NCBI GenBank assembly: GCA_020650975.1
Contig: JAIPMN010032508.1
Coordinates: 364-23,118 of the forward strand
Source: Apostichopus californicus
Taxonomy: Eukaryota; Echinodermata; Holothuroidea; Aspidochirotida; Stichopodidae
DNA: 22,755 nt
Direction of reading: 5' to 3'
Part shown: piece by piece, positions 1 through 10,310 of the stretch
Position numbering within the stretch: position 1 is the stretch's first letter
Layout of the letters: every line of letters begins with the position of its first letter
The notes under the pieces: model-generated
Told to the model about the DNA's origin: nothing
Seen by the model: the letters and a program-made list of their open reading frames with translations, nothing else
Database searches by the model: none
Position numbers and translations under genes: made by a program

Positions 1-160
1 TGCGCTGCCACGGAATATGCTCCTTATTTCATTTCCCCAATATTAGGGAACGGGCACCGTCTTTGAAACACCATCTACAACTAAACAACAACTATGTAAA
101 AGCCTTGGCGGTTGCTATGAAGTGCTGTTTCTTATTATAATGACGGAGCGCACTAGTTTT

Positions 161-640
161 CTACTGGAATCGCCCGAAGATGCGGCGTCTGAAATCCGAG
201 GAACCAACGAACCTCTCTGCTAACTCATCAGGCTTCAACTGGGCTAGACGTTCGCGGTGAATATGGCACACCATCACATGGTTCAGCCTCTGTTGAGTCA
301 TGGTGCTCCGTAGCCATGTCTTCAAACGCCTCAAAGCACTAAAAGATATCTCGGCTTCCGTCGAACTGGCGGAGGAGACGATGAGCAAACGTAAGAGAGC
401 TTCGACTTCACCAAACATAGCCCGTACCGTTGGAATCATCGACTTGAATATTTGTCTATACCCTTCAACCGACGACGACTGAAACTGGCCTCGAAAGATA
501 GGCAGACTAAGCTTAAGACTGTCGGAGAGCTCAGGGTACCAACTCACGATATCTGGGTGGAATTCTCCATTCAGCAACATTGGGTGATATTCGATGATAT
601 GAATCCTGAGATGTGTAAGCCCTAATCAAATAGAGCCAAG
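161..640 (-). pseudogene. hAT-family DNA transposase, C-terminal fragment
   Basis: The minus-strand frame reads from about 640 to a stop at 161. The part starting LLRLLIVSSASSTEAEISF and continuing through FSALRRLKTWLRSTMTQQRL to HVMVCHIHRERL matches, from family knowledge, the hAT C-terminal dimerisation region (pattern A/S-E-x-x-F-S-x-L-x-x-I/L-K-x-x-x-R-S-x-M-x-x-x-R-L), in the style of the ZMYM1-like hAT elements common in marine invertebrates. The C-terminus (FRRRIFGRF then Q) also fits that group. Transposases of this type cut and paste their own element. Upstream the frame meets a stop (TGA at about 640), and no zinc finger or catalytic core is visible, so this is a relic or the last exon of a larger element. 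The element's 3' end would lie at or beyond position 1. Confidence 0.75.
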
Positions 641-656
641 ACACTACTCTTTTTCC

Positions 657-740
657 AAATGTGTGGGGGGGACATTTGATATTGTGTCCCCCACCCATCG
701 AAACGTGGGGGGGACGTGTCCCCCCGTCCCCCCCTGGATT
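657..740. repeat. G/C-homopolymer double hairpin beside the hAT relic
   Basis: Two adjacent inverted repeats are built from G7/C5-7 tracts. In the first, GGGGGACA pairs with TGTCCCCC across about 10 bases. In the second, GGGGGGAC pairs with GTCCCCCC across 2 bases. Both lie between the hAT coding fragment and the GC-rich palindrome at 880. They could form cruciforms or quadruplex/i-motif structures, and are probably part of the transposon. Confidence 0.6.
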
Positions 741-879
741 GACGCCCATGGTTGGAGGTGGTATATCACTGGCACATAGACACAAATTTGTAACCGGGCC
801 GATTCTAGTGTGCCAGCCGGCGACGGAAGCTCAGGGGCCTTGAAACGATACTATCATCTTTCGCGACCAAAAAACAATC

Positions 880-906
880 GGCGCCGCAACTTTAATTAGC
901 GGCGCC
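880..906. repeat. GC-rich palindrome with 8-base arms
   Basis: GGCGCCGC at 880-887 is followed after 11 AT-rich bases by its exact reverse complement GCGGCGCC at 899-906. Together with the locally high GC, this suggests that the transposon-derived segment extends to at least about 1060. No terminal inverted repeat pair or target-site duplication could be identified. Confidence 0.6.
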
Positions 907-1060
907 TTGGACCCCTCGAACACAGCGGACCTTGTCAGTACCGTAAACCGGTTATACAGATAGGCATATACGCCTTGTGGAACTGTTGTGTCATTGTACT
1001 CACTGCACGTACCTTTGAGTGAGGTTGAAACATGCATGTTCAAAAACAACATTGACACAC

Positions 1061-2876
1061 AACATGAAGGCTAAACTTAGTAAGTCACAGTTTCTAAAAT
1101 TTTTATAATTTGTATGGTCTCATGGGAGTACCGGTTGATTGAAGTCACTTGTGGGGAGGGGGTGCTTCCAATGCACTGATATACAAGGTTGAAGGCGTAC
1201 GTTTTCTATGCAACGTGTCAATGGACGGTAAACGTAGACACCGCACTTTTTAACTTGAAGAAAAAAAAAACGAATTCACTGTTTAGCATCTATGAAGGGC
1301 ATGGTAATACTGAACAGTACCTCACCAAAGACCAATTTGATTTTGGTCAGTGAAGAACAACAGACATCACATCGTTCCAGACGTTGAATGATAACGAAGA
1401 CGATTGAATAGACAGTGTCACGCTTTCGCTCGTTCTTAGTATGAGAGCACGAAATTTTCATATAAAAATAACGCCCTCACTTTGATAGAGTTACCTGATT
1501 ATTTCAAGTCTGGTAACTTTCCACACACAGCTTTCACTTTTCCCCCGCAAACAGCTCAATGATGCGAGTAACATCCTCTTTAGAATCTTCACAGAGCCAT
1601 TTCGTGTGTACATTGTATATGCCAAAAGGACTTTAATCACTTCACCAACAATTTGACTTGTGTCACAGTATTTACATCAGTGTATATCATTATCCCAACA
1701 TGTTGATAGCTGTTGCCTTAGCTGTTGCCTTCAGAGAATCAAAAAGGAGATATCAAGAAGAACAATAATTGTTTGAGGATCAAATATATATTTTCTCAAC
1801 CTGTTCTGGTTTCTTTACTATGTTTATAACAGTATATATATAGATATATATATATATTCACAAGACATGAAATGTGCCACTGTAAACAAACCTGTGCATC
1901 AGAAAGAGGAAAGACAGGTTTTAATTCAAATTACACAGATTTCTATGAAAATATGGCTCGTTGCTCTTCGTATGAACAACATTTCAGTCCTTCTGTAAAT
2001 GGCAAGTTAGAGGCTTTGGAAAATAGTAAGTGAACTTCAAAAACATTGCAATTTTTTTTTTAAAACACTCAAATAGGAATGAAATAAATCATCAAAATTC
2101 ATGTTCAAAATAGAACACAACCCAAAAATAATTATTATTTTAGTGGGTAAAATACAAAAATTTTCATTTTACATTTAAACAAGACAACTTATAAGGAGAG
2201 AAACAACTCTAAACCTGACATGAATAAACAAGAATTTAAATATCTAAAAACTATGAATGGCAACTTAGCATACTGAGAAACAACATCAAAGCTATTGCCA
2301 TGCACACATCTCTGTATCATTAATATCTCAGAGGAAATTTGAGAAAAACTAATGCAGTCCTTCCAACATATCAAACCAGAATGAAGTTGATTTTGAGCTT
2401 AAGTATCATGTCAACCAGGATTATGATTAATATTGCACCTTCCTTTAATTTAAATTCAAAATTGATACTTCTATAACTTTCATGCTGAGGTATACTGCAA
2501 GTAAGCATGAGCTTGTCATTGCAGCCTGCATAGCAACATTTACTTAAATTAAAATCTGGCAACTTGCATTAACATAAAATATAAACATTTTCTTAGAACA
2601 TTCCAATTTTACAAAAAATTGAAGCTGTTATAGAATTTCACTAGAATATTTTCTCACTAGATTTTTATACATCCTCACAGAGGGTTATATTTTACACAAT
2701 AAATATAATGGTATTAAATATAGCATTTAAATATATATAGAATACATCTTATTTCCAAATTTACACCCTTTCTAAAGTTAGTGTTGCACATTAATAAAGA
2801 ACAGGTAGACCTACAAGATAAAATTCTCTGACAAACTGTTATATTATCATCTTCAGTAACTACTAATGCTGATGAT
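1061..2876. other. Non-coding AT-rich stretch, probably including the forkhead 3' UTR
   Basis: No open frame here looks like protein, and no exon with both splice sites was found on either strand. The right part should contain the 3' UTR of the minus-strand forkhead gene, whose stop is at 2877. No canonical minus-strand AATAAA was found; the variant ATTAAA occurs at 2444-2449 and at about 1920-1925. A TA dinucleotide tract lies around 1832-1858. Confidence 0.5.
1832..1858. repeat. (TA)n microsatellite, interrupted
   Basis: Alternating TA with one GA interruption. A simple repeat in non-coding sequence. Confidence 0.8.
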
Positions 2877-3122
2877 TCATTCTTTACTTTCCATTGTAGC
2901 TTCTACAGAGGAATTTTCAAACTGGTTGACACATTGGCCACCTGCCGCAGCTAGATGAATACCTTGAAATGAACCTGAAGGGTATGATGGTAGGTTGTTG
3001 CCATAGGCTACCCCTGGTGACCTAACAGCATCAACTGCCTGACTTTGGGAGCTGTAGTGTACTGCAGGATATATTGATGTGGGAATGGCAGCATCTGAAC
3101 TGGTGTTACTTCCATTTATATT
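2877..3122 (-). CDS. Forkhead gene exon 9 (last coding exon)
   Basis: Acceptor atttgcag|AAT; 81 codons plus TGA at 2877-2879. Begins NINGSNTSSDAAIPTS and ends SSVEATMESKE. Ser/Ala/Gly-rich with no known domain. The phase matches exon 8. Confidence 0.8.
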   Translation of the reverse strand, partial: NINGSNTSSDAAIPTSIYPAVHYSSQSQAVDAVRSPGVAYGNNLPSYPSGSFQGIHLAAAGGQCVNQFENSSVEATMESKE

Positions 3123-6100
3123 CTGCAAATAAAAGTAAAAATGTAATGAATATATAAGAACAGGAAGCTTGCAATTTCAACTGGGAAGATAAAGCAAGCA
3201 AAAGTTGCAAAATTAAATTTTAGCACCATTCTTCAATGCAATTTTCTAAAGTTGAAGAGCAGCAGCACCTTCAAAGCACTGGTCATAGGAGTCTAACTCT
3301 TATTAGGTTTGTCAATCAGAACTCCATGCAATCAGAACTCATGTCCTAATGATACCATTGGGTTTCAGTGTCAATACTGTTAACATTCTACCATGAAAAT
3401 ATGAAAAGGAAAACAAAAAGAAAGTAAAATGTTACTGATTGTTGTGGCTCTATGGCATCTTTGATTCCAAATGACAGCTGCTTCCAGACACAGTATTTAT
3501 ACTATAATATCTGCTATTAACAGATGAATATTTTGCACAGCTATTAAGGGGAGTTGATCACCATGCAAAAAGGTTTCTATGATGTAAACTAAAGATGATG
3601 CTTGGGTTTGTGTCTCCTTTAATAAGTGGTCTTAGTATCTAGTGGCATACTCCAATAAGAGTCCATCTTTTTCCATCTGTATGTTCTTACTCAGGAAGAA
3701 TACCCAAGGCAACAGGAGTAACCCACATGTTTTTAGAAATGGTATCACACAAGATTTTTTTTGGTTTTTGTTGTGGCTTGTATGTTGAAAGCCTGAACAT
3801 AAGTACATGCAGTGCAAATATTGGGTCAATATTAGAACATTTTTAAAGAGAACTAAGAAATTTGATGAGTGAAGAGACTTGTTGCTTTAATAGCTAAAAC
3901 CCTATACAGTCATGATATGGAAATCTGATGGTATCATGAATGGCCAATATTTCAGTAATATATCCAGTGAGGGGTAGCATTCAGTAAGTGAAATATTCTA
4001 CTATGACTTTGGAGACCACATAGCTTAGTATGAATTAATCAATGGAGAAATTTATATGGAGATTATGCTGCCATTTTACCTTAGTTGACATCGCTGAAGA
4101 ACAATGAACACCAAATTGTTGATGACCTGTTGCCATTGGCTGAGGACCAGGTTGTCCGTAGGTCCAATTCATTGCTGTCTGTGAATTTCCGTATGTCAGT
4201 TGGTTCTGAGGGTAGTTTGTGAAATTACCAGATGGCATTTGCCAAGTACTTCCCAATGCTGGACCATAATTTGGAGGCTGAAGTGTGGTAAGCAATTGTG
4301 GCTGGCTGGTATTAACCACAGGTTGTGGGTGTAAACCTGGGGTTTTGTGTGATGCCTGCTGTTGTGTTGGTTGGTAATGGATTGCCTTGTTCTGATAGCC
4401 ATTCTGATGTGCTATTGTTTGTTGATTTACATGCTGAGAGTGAGGAATATTGTGTATTTGTGAGGACTGGTTATTGTTGCTATTAGATGCCATGTTCACA
4501 TTCTGGTAAAGAACTTGTCCACCATCTCCTCCTTGAGTTTGCATTTCGTAATGCTGACCTAGGATTTCAATTTGTTTGAAATTGAAAAAAGAATGATGTA
4601 GAAAACAAGCGGGAAAAAAGGTAAAGGTGAGAAAGTAAGTAAAAAATTAAAAATAAAAATCTTAGACAAACCATTAGTGCAACTTGCCATCTCATCACTA
4701 GAACGTTTTTTAGTTGCTATTTTGTTTTCATTAAATTGAAATTGCACAGGTTGTCAGGAGTACCTAAAAACACAACGATGCAATGTAAATTGAAGTATTA
4801 GAGCCAACTCCTCATTCCTTGACAGTGGTTAACTATGCAAACATAAACATGAAGAAACATGGAACCTTGATCATAACATTCAGAATTTAAAAACAAACTA
4901 AAGACAAATTATAGAAAAGTCTAATATAAGCAATCAGAAATGTTTTTTAGTGTTTGAGTAAAAGTGTTTGAGATCTTGAATAGTTATAATTCTATTGGGA
5001 GAACCTGCGTGAAATATGTCTGAAAGTTTGATCATCAGTAGAAAAGTCTCACCTGAATGATGAATCACATTGACAGGTTCGGGGTGGCTTTGGACACTAG
5101 ACGTTGACTGTTGTAATTGCTGAGGGGGCATGAAGATATTTTGAGGTGCACACTGGTCAGTATCTGGAACGTGACAATAACAGACATCGTAGTAAATGAT
5201 GAAAATGCCAATATATTTATTTTGTTATTGTCTAGTTGGTAACAGGGTATCGTAAGTGATTTCCATTTAATAAAATATGAATATTAAACACATTTATCAA
5301 TGTTTTCCCTCATTTAATTCTGCATTGTGCCTTTAGGTCTTTTCATGGTAAATATGTTGATGTTACCTCCTGGTTTATGTGGTTGCATAGTCATCCATGA
5401 CTGCCCAGGCACTGGATGTTGGCAAACAGCAGGTGTAGACTGGTGATGCATATAGCCCATCACAGGGTAATTCGGAAACACCATAGCTGCAGGAGCAAAT
5501 GTGGACTGCATATGGGTCATTTGAGGACCAGATGGAGGATATATTGGGAGAGGTGCCGAACTGTTCCAGAAAAAAATAAAGGAAAATCCAATCTGTAAAT
5601 TTTCATTCAAGACCTAAAATGATTCAAGGATATGAGCTAAGGAAAACTAGCGAAGTTAATATCTATTACCACCCTATTTATACTATTCTATAATGCCAAC
5701 CAACTGACTGCAGCTGAATAAAAATGATAAAAAGATCGGTAGAGTCAGATTTAGGATTTAATAAGTCATAGTCTACTCAAACAGGAACATTGAAAGATAG
5801 CATATTTCAATGTCCTCCATTTGGTTTTCAAAATAAATAAAGTGTTCACCTAGTGTATGAGTGCAGTGGAAAAGTCTTTTAACAAACTATGGAAACTTCA
5901 TTTGAACCACACCAGGCTCATTGATTGATAGAGTGTTTACCATTGTGGAGACTTGTGGCTGTAATTTTCGATGTCCTCAAGATCTTTTCTTGTTCTACCT
6001 GCCAGTTTTTGCTTCCTTCTTGAGCTACCCTTGCGAAGAGAGTGGCTCCTCTTTCTTACTCCAATGTTTTTGTCTGCATTAAAATTATCATTCAACGACC

Positions 6101-9100
6101 ACAGGCTCCCTTTACGAATGATCGATTTGGGGTTATCATCATGGACCCTTCTTCCTTTGAAGCGAGATGAAGTCAAGGCATGTCTGACAGAGCTCTGTAA
6201 GTAATGACAAAGGTGATATTCTATTCTACCATCATCCCCACCCCTCAAATGCCTCCTCAGAAATGACAAACAGAAAACTAAAACAAAAGAAATAGCATAA
6301 GATGCTACAACTTGTTAAGCACTCTACACGAATGCCACATGCATGATAGCCAAAGCTTAGGTTTTCAAATACATGGTTCACTCCTAAACTGATTTTTTAT
6401 AAAGCAATGATAACATTTTTATTTCCACTTGCTCCTTCTACAAGCTGGGGAAACATGATGCAAAATGTTCATAGTATGCAAAGATCTTTTCAAGTATGTT
6501 CAACAGTTATATACATAATACCTAAATAAATTGTCTCATATCCTGCGGATAATTCTCATTTTATAAGAAAGATTTCACGTTTCATAGAAGCTGGGGAAAT
6601 AAGATGAAAAATTTCATAAAATGTAAAGATCATTTTAGGTATGGTCTGATTCACCAGTTACATAATACCTAAATAAATTGTCTCAAATCCTGCGGTTAAT
6701 TCTCATTTTTTAAGAAAGATATCACTTTTCTGTCAACATTTTCCACTTGTCTTTTGAACAAACTGAGCAAACAAAAAGAAAGATATTGTTTTGACTAAGA
6801 CAAAACTTTTTCTCAGTGATCCATTTAAAATCAATCTTGTAACATATTGACATTCAATGTCCATCTCATCTTGATGAATCACCTGGCCTATGTTGACTTA
6901 CCATCCAGCTCTTTTTCTTCTTTTTGTCTAGGTGTCTGTAGTATGGAAATACACTCCTGAAATAAGACAAACAGGGTATTGAATTGGTACAATATGTGAG
7001 CTAATATACGGGGGAAAACATTAAAATAAACTGCATTTTCATTATGTCATGATTCATATTTGGCTGTTCTTTGCTTAATTAAAGTAGCAACGATATACAG
7101 AGATGTATAAATACCTGTCATTTTTTAACATTGATTACCGTATTTAAACCCAGACCAGTGGTTAAGGTGTATAACCGTACCCACTATCATCAAGACTGGA
7201 GTCCTTACATGTACATCAAATGTTCTGGTAAATGGACAGAAGATGTATGGCTGCCCTTTTTTTCTGTTATAAGGTCATTACAATTGTGTTTGCAATGACT
7301 AGTTTGCATTTGACCAAATTGGGCAACGTTTCTCTATGAAATGTTAAACAAATACTCACTGAACCTCTTCATAAACTTCGGACGGATGCATTTCCTTCTT
7401 GTTACTGACTTTGTAGGCTTCAACAATCTGTTGCACAATGTTCATCTTCGGCTTTTGGTACCCATTGAGAATTGGTGTGTCTATGTTGACTCCATGGCCA
7501 ATTGAATCAGATGATGACAACGGTCTCAGGGTGACAACGTTAACAGATGATTGGGAACTTTGTGCTTCATTTTCTGGCACTGTGATTGTGTTAACATTAC
7601 ATGCCTCTTCATTGTACTGAATATTTGCTGTAACAACCTGACAATCATTGGCTTGGCAACCGGTAGAGCTTCCTTCGACAATGATGCTCTGGTAGCTGCT
7701 ATTGTTTTGGTTTTCATTTACTTCTGAGGCAATTTGACTAATTTTCTGCTCATGTGGAGGAGAATTCTCCTTTCATAATAAAAACAAGAAAGAATATTTT
7801 TATCCACAATTGTGAATGACATTGAATGAGATAAGATAATGAAAATTATTGCAAAGAAACACTCAAGCAGCTAAGATATATGTTGTAGGAATAAATGTTT
7901 AAATGAAAACTGTTCTTTTACCCATGTATGTTTCCTACCATTGAATATTCATCATATTCATTTTCTATATTTGTCAATACGTGACTATATATGAATTGTA
8001 ATTTATTACCACAGGACAAAAATATGCAAAATGTACCACCGAAGAGTGTTGGAAAATTAGGACTGAAAACACTTGAATGAAGCATTTATTCTACTACTCA
8101 AACGAAGTGCGTTAACCTGAATAAAAATCACATGCACAACCTTTAGGAAAAATGACATGATTTTACTTAATATGTTTTATGTGTGAAATAGGCTTTCTAT
8201 TATTTTCATTTTCACCAACAGGTAACTACTTGCAGTTATGAAGAGAACCATAATCATAAACAAACCTTCTCTGCGCAGGATGGTATCGGCTCACATGGAC
8301 TTAATGCTACAGTTACATAACTTGAAAATTGAGAATGATCTTGAGGGTGAGCTATTGAATGTGCAGACTTCTTAGTAGGTGAATCTCTGGTTTCTGACAC
8401 ATCAATGATTTCTTTCATAGCCTCAGAGAGAATAGGTACAAACTCTGTGAATTGAACATTAGACTGTGAGCAAAACTTGTTTCATGCAGCCATTCAACGA
8501 TTCATTTTAAGTAACCAACAAATACTATTAAAGTATTTAAAGTAGAGTTCTTCCTCCATACATAACTCACAAACTTAAAATTAAGGCAGGTCTTAATGTA
8601 ACAGTAATCTGTATGAGGAACAGCTTTACATTATTTCATTTTATTCCTGTCAACTGAACAATAGCTTAGTTTCAATAATTTTTATCTACACTCCATAATT
8701 TTACACAAGTCTAATGTGGTAGGCAAACAAACCACAGTTTAAAACATAACTTTCTGTCAATTCATGTGCAGTACTAAGTTATTTTTATGTCCATAACACA
8801 TATCGTAGGACATCAGGGTTTTTTTGGTTAAATTTCAGATTAAAGCAGCTTCTTGTGATGATTATGATGATCATAAAACTTGGGATTACCTTGCCTGGCT
8901 CATTTAGCTTCATTTCAAGTTGTAATGATAATGTAACAATTTTCTAAAATATGTAGCTTCGTGAATGTACATCCAAAAATGTCTGTGCGACAAAATTGTA
9001 GTAAAATCAAATGAATTAGCTGACTATAAACACTACAAACAACCTAAACAGCTGTCAAAACGAAAAGCTGCAGTAGCTGCAAAAGTCAGTCTTTGAATGT

Positions 9101-9885
9101 GAAACAAAACTGTTGAGCACTGAACAATATCTTACAGAATCATGTTTTTGCTTTAAACTTAAATCAAATAAGTAATAATATTGTTGGTTCAATCAGTAAC
9201 TTAAGCCAAAAGTATAAGGATATACTTATAATCCATGATTAGACCTAGCTGGGCCTAGGCTCCATGGTTTCTAAAGAAATGTGGTTTGGTTGGTGCAAAT
9301 AACTTAAGTAAATACAATGAACTATTGGTGCTATGAATGACCACCAACTCAAAAATGGATAGCCCAGTTGGTAGGATGAAGGCCTATGTTTTTCTACTAT
9401 TGATTTAGTCATACTTTCAAAATGCTTTCGAAGGACTACCTAAGCTCAATATATATGTGCTTTAAGTTACCATAACAAGAATAAGCTTAACCAACCAAAA
9501 CAGTTTTTTGGTAAGTTAGACAAACTGAATGTGAAACAAGGAAACGACAGTAGCCCTAGCCTAACGTTCTGCCAAACGAAATAGTGTAGCCTATACTAAC
9601 CTAGGCTGCTAATCGAGATCGAGTAACTAAAAAGACTATAATTAATCAATTGTTTCATGGACGTACGCAGGGAAAGTGAAATATTAACTTAAGTTCCACA
9701 AGGCTAGGCTAAAACTTTGCTGTGATGAGTTAAAATAGGTTACCTGTTTTTATCGCGTCATGGTGAAATATTCGACCGGCGTCTGCGTGAATAACCATTT
9801 GAGTCCTGATTGGCGCTGGCGTCGTGTAGACTGGATTAAGGTCAATTTCTTCTCCAGCTGCAAGAGCGGCTAGGCGATTATCCAT
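2877..9885 (-). CDS. Divergent forkhead (winged-helix) transcription factor, nine exons, 689 aa
   Basis: Spliced model on the minus strand: 9885-9744, 8444-8266, 7769-7360, 6956-6902, 6194-5941, 5560-5367, 5163-5053, 4558-4080, 3122-2877. All junctions are GT-AG, phases agree, and the total is 2070 bases, or 689 residues plus TGA. Residues about 212-300 form a forkhead-like domain: QKPKMNIVQQIVEAY (helix 1), HPSEVYEEVQSVFPYYRH (helix 2 and turn), SWMSSVRHAL (recognition helix), KGSLWSLND (wing). A basic stretch (VRKRSHSLRKGSSRRKQK, about 308-325) may be a nuclear localisation signal. From about residue 347 on it is rich in Gln, Asn, Pro and Met, as in activation domains. The N-terminal 200 residues are acidic/Ser-rich and not recognised. 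The domain is clear by pattern, but I cannot assign a FOX subclass. Normal forkheads have W-K-N-S-x-R-H-N-L-S; here both Asn are replaced. The role as a DNA-binding nuclear regulator is inferred. Confidence 0.85.
4080..4558 (-). CDS. Forkhead gene exon 8 (Gln/Asn-rich)
   Basis: Acceptor atcctag, donor AAG|gtaaaa; 479 bases, phase 1 in, phase 0 out. Encodes about 160 residues very rich in Gln, Asn, His, Pro and Thr (e.g. NQQTIAHQNGYQNKAIHYQP, PTQQQASHK), typical of a disordered or prion-like activation region. Confidence 0.85.
4672..4763 (-). other. Possible cryptic or alternative 92-base exon in the forkhead gene
   Basis: Acceptor tttttag|GTACTCC and donor AATG|gtttgt bound 92 bases. Included in phase 1 it stops at TAG after 15 codons, so it would act as a poison exon. 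An ATG at 4690 (MASCTN, then G) splices in phase 1 to exon 8, so the segment could also be an alternative first exon giving a protein without the forkhead domain. No direct proof. Confidence 0.25.
5053..5163 (-). CDS. Forkhead gene exon 7
   Basis: Acceptor gttccag, donor G|gtgaga; 111 bases, phase 1 in and out. Contains IFMPPQQLQQSTSSVQSHPE. Because it is phase-symmetric it could be skipped without a frameshift. Confidence 0.75.
5367..5560 (-). CDS. Forkhead gene exon 6
   Basis: Acceptor ggaacag, donor G|gtaaca; 194 bases. Pro/Met/His-rich: SAPLPIYPPSGPQMTHMQ and VCQHPVPGQSWMTMQPHKP. Disordered, activation-domain-like composition. Confidence 0.8.
5941..6194 (-). CDS. Forkhead gene exon 5 (recognition helix, wing, basic stretch)
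   Basis: Acceptor cttacag, donor TG|gtaaac; 254 bases, phase 0 in, phase 2 out. SSVRHALTSSRFKG is the recognition helix region, KGSLWSLND the wing strand, followed by a strongly basic segment. Reading through the donor gives TGG TAA, so intron retention would stop the protein right after the DNA-binding part. Confidence 0.85.
6440..6733. repeat. 146-base tandem duplication in a forkhead intron
   Basis: Two head-to-tail copies (6440-6585 and 6586 to about 6733) share AGCTGGGGAAA near the start, ATAATACCTAAATAAATTGT in the middle and TTAAGAAAGAT-like ends, with scattered differences. They lie in the intron between exons 4 and 5, with no coding content. Confidence 0.85.
6902..6956 (-). CDS. Forkhead gene exon 4 (55 bases)
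   Basis: Acceptor tttcag, donor ATG|gtaagt. Encodes QSVFPYYRHLDKKKKKSWM. FPYYR is a hallmark of the forkhead helix 2 to 3 turn; the penta-lysine run before the conserved Trp is unusual. Confidence 0.85.
7151..7204 (+). repeat. Possible decayed tRNA-derived SINE head
   Basis: AGTGGTTAAGGTGTATAACC resembles the A-box region of Leu/Ser-type tRNA-derived SINEs, and AAGACTGGAGTCC about 30 bases later weakly resembles a B box. No cloverleaf can be drawn with confidence. Confidence 0.25.
7360..7769 (-). CDS. Forkhead gene exon 3 (linker and forkhead helices 1-2)
   Basis: 410 bases, phase 0 in, phase 2 out at donor CA|gtgagt. About 100 residues of Ser/Asn/Gln/Val-rich sequence precede the start of the forkhead domain at QKPKMNIVQQIVEAYKVS and EMHPSEVYEEV. 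The domain lacks the usual KPPYSY opening; only K-P is kept. Confidence 0.8.
8266..8444 (-). CDS. Forkhead gene exon 2
   Basis: Acceptor ttcacag, then EFVPILSEAMKEIIDVSETR and 40 more residues, ending CAEK at donor AAG|gtttgt. Phase 1 in, phase 0 out, 179 bases. Acidic and Ser-rich linker with no known domain. Confidence 0.7.
9357..9383 (+). repeat. Isolated tRNA A-box-like sequence
   Basis: TAGCCCAGTTGGTA fits the eukaryotic tRNA A box, but no B box follows at the right distance. It is either chance or the stub of a SINE in forkhead intron 1. Confidence 0.2.
9744..9885 (-). CDS. Forkhead gene exon 1 (start codon)
   Basis: ATG at 9885 opens MDNRLAALAAGEEIDLNPVY and runs 47 codons plus one base to donor CAG|gtaacc. 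The sequence resembles no motif I know. This ATG was chosen because the frame joins exon 2 in phase and promoter-like sequence lies just upstream. Confidence 0.75.
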
Positions 9886-10310
9886 CTTATTGAAACTTAT
9901 TGAGTCCTCTGTTTATACTTTCCGAGACTTACTTAATCACTCTAAGATTAAAACAATTGATAGATTTAACTGTTACTGATTTATGAAGTTAGAACATTCA
10001 GTAGTATAGTGTGCCACTGTGCGCATAAACAAAGAAAAGAAACCAAACAAAAAACAAGAACGCGTACGTTTACTACGCGTAACTATGCAACAAATGCGAT
10101 CCGCTGGGCAGTGACGTGCGTGTGACACATATACGTAATTTTTAAAAGAACGCAAGCGCCGAACGACTTTCTTTACACATGTCACTGATTGGTTGTCACC
10201 CACTACATCATTAACTAAAGAAAATCTGATTGGTTAAAAGTCGCAGAAATGATAAATAGTGTAGATATCTCATCCAATCAGAACAGAAAAGGTACTGTTA
10301 CCTTGGTAAC
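9886..10310 (-). promoter_or_regulatory. Proximal promoter region of the forkhead gene
   Basis: About 425 bases upstream of the start codon, with more CpG than the surroundings. On the minus strand CCAAT occurs in the reverse complements of GATTGGTTGTC (about 10189) and GATTGGTTAAA (about 10229). A third, CATCCAATCAGAAC, is on the plus strand at about 10270. A CRE-like TGACGTG lies near 10112. No TATA box is evident. The transcription start cannot be placed from sequence alone. Confidence 0.5.
10297..10310. promoter_or_regulatory. RFX-type X-box motif
   Basis: GTTACC TT GGTAAC is a perfect inverted repeat fitting the RFX consensus GTNRCC-N(0-3)-RGYAAC. It lies about 412 bases upstream of the forkhead ATG, next to a CCAAT box. 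RFX factors control ciliary and some other genes; binding here is inferred. Confidence 0.5.

Noticed and set aside
4559..4747. 62-codon frame as an independent small gene
   Set aside because: It depends on a non-ATG start and runs through an intron of the forkhead gene. Only a 92-base cryptic exon within it seemed worth reporting.
9357..9440. tRNA gene
   Set aside because: The A box fits, but there is no B box and no acceptor-stem pairing.
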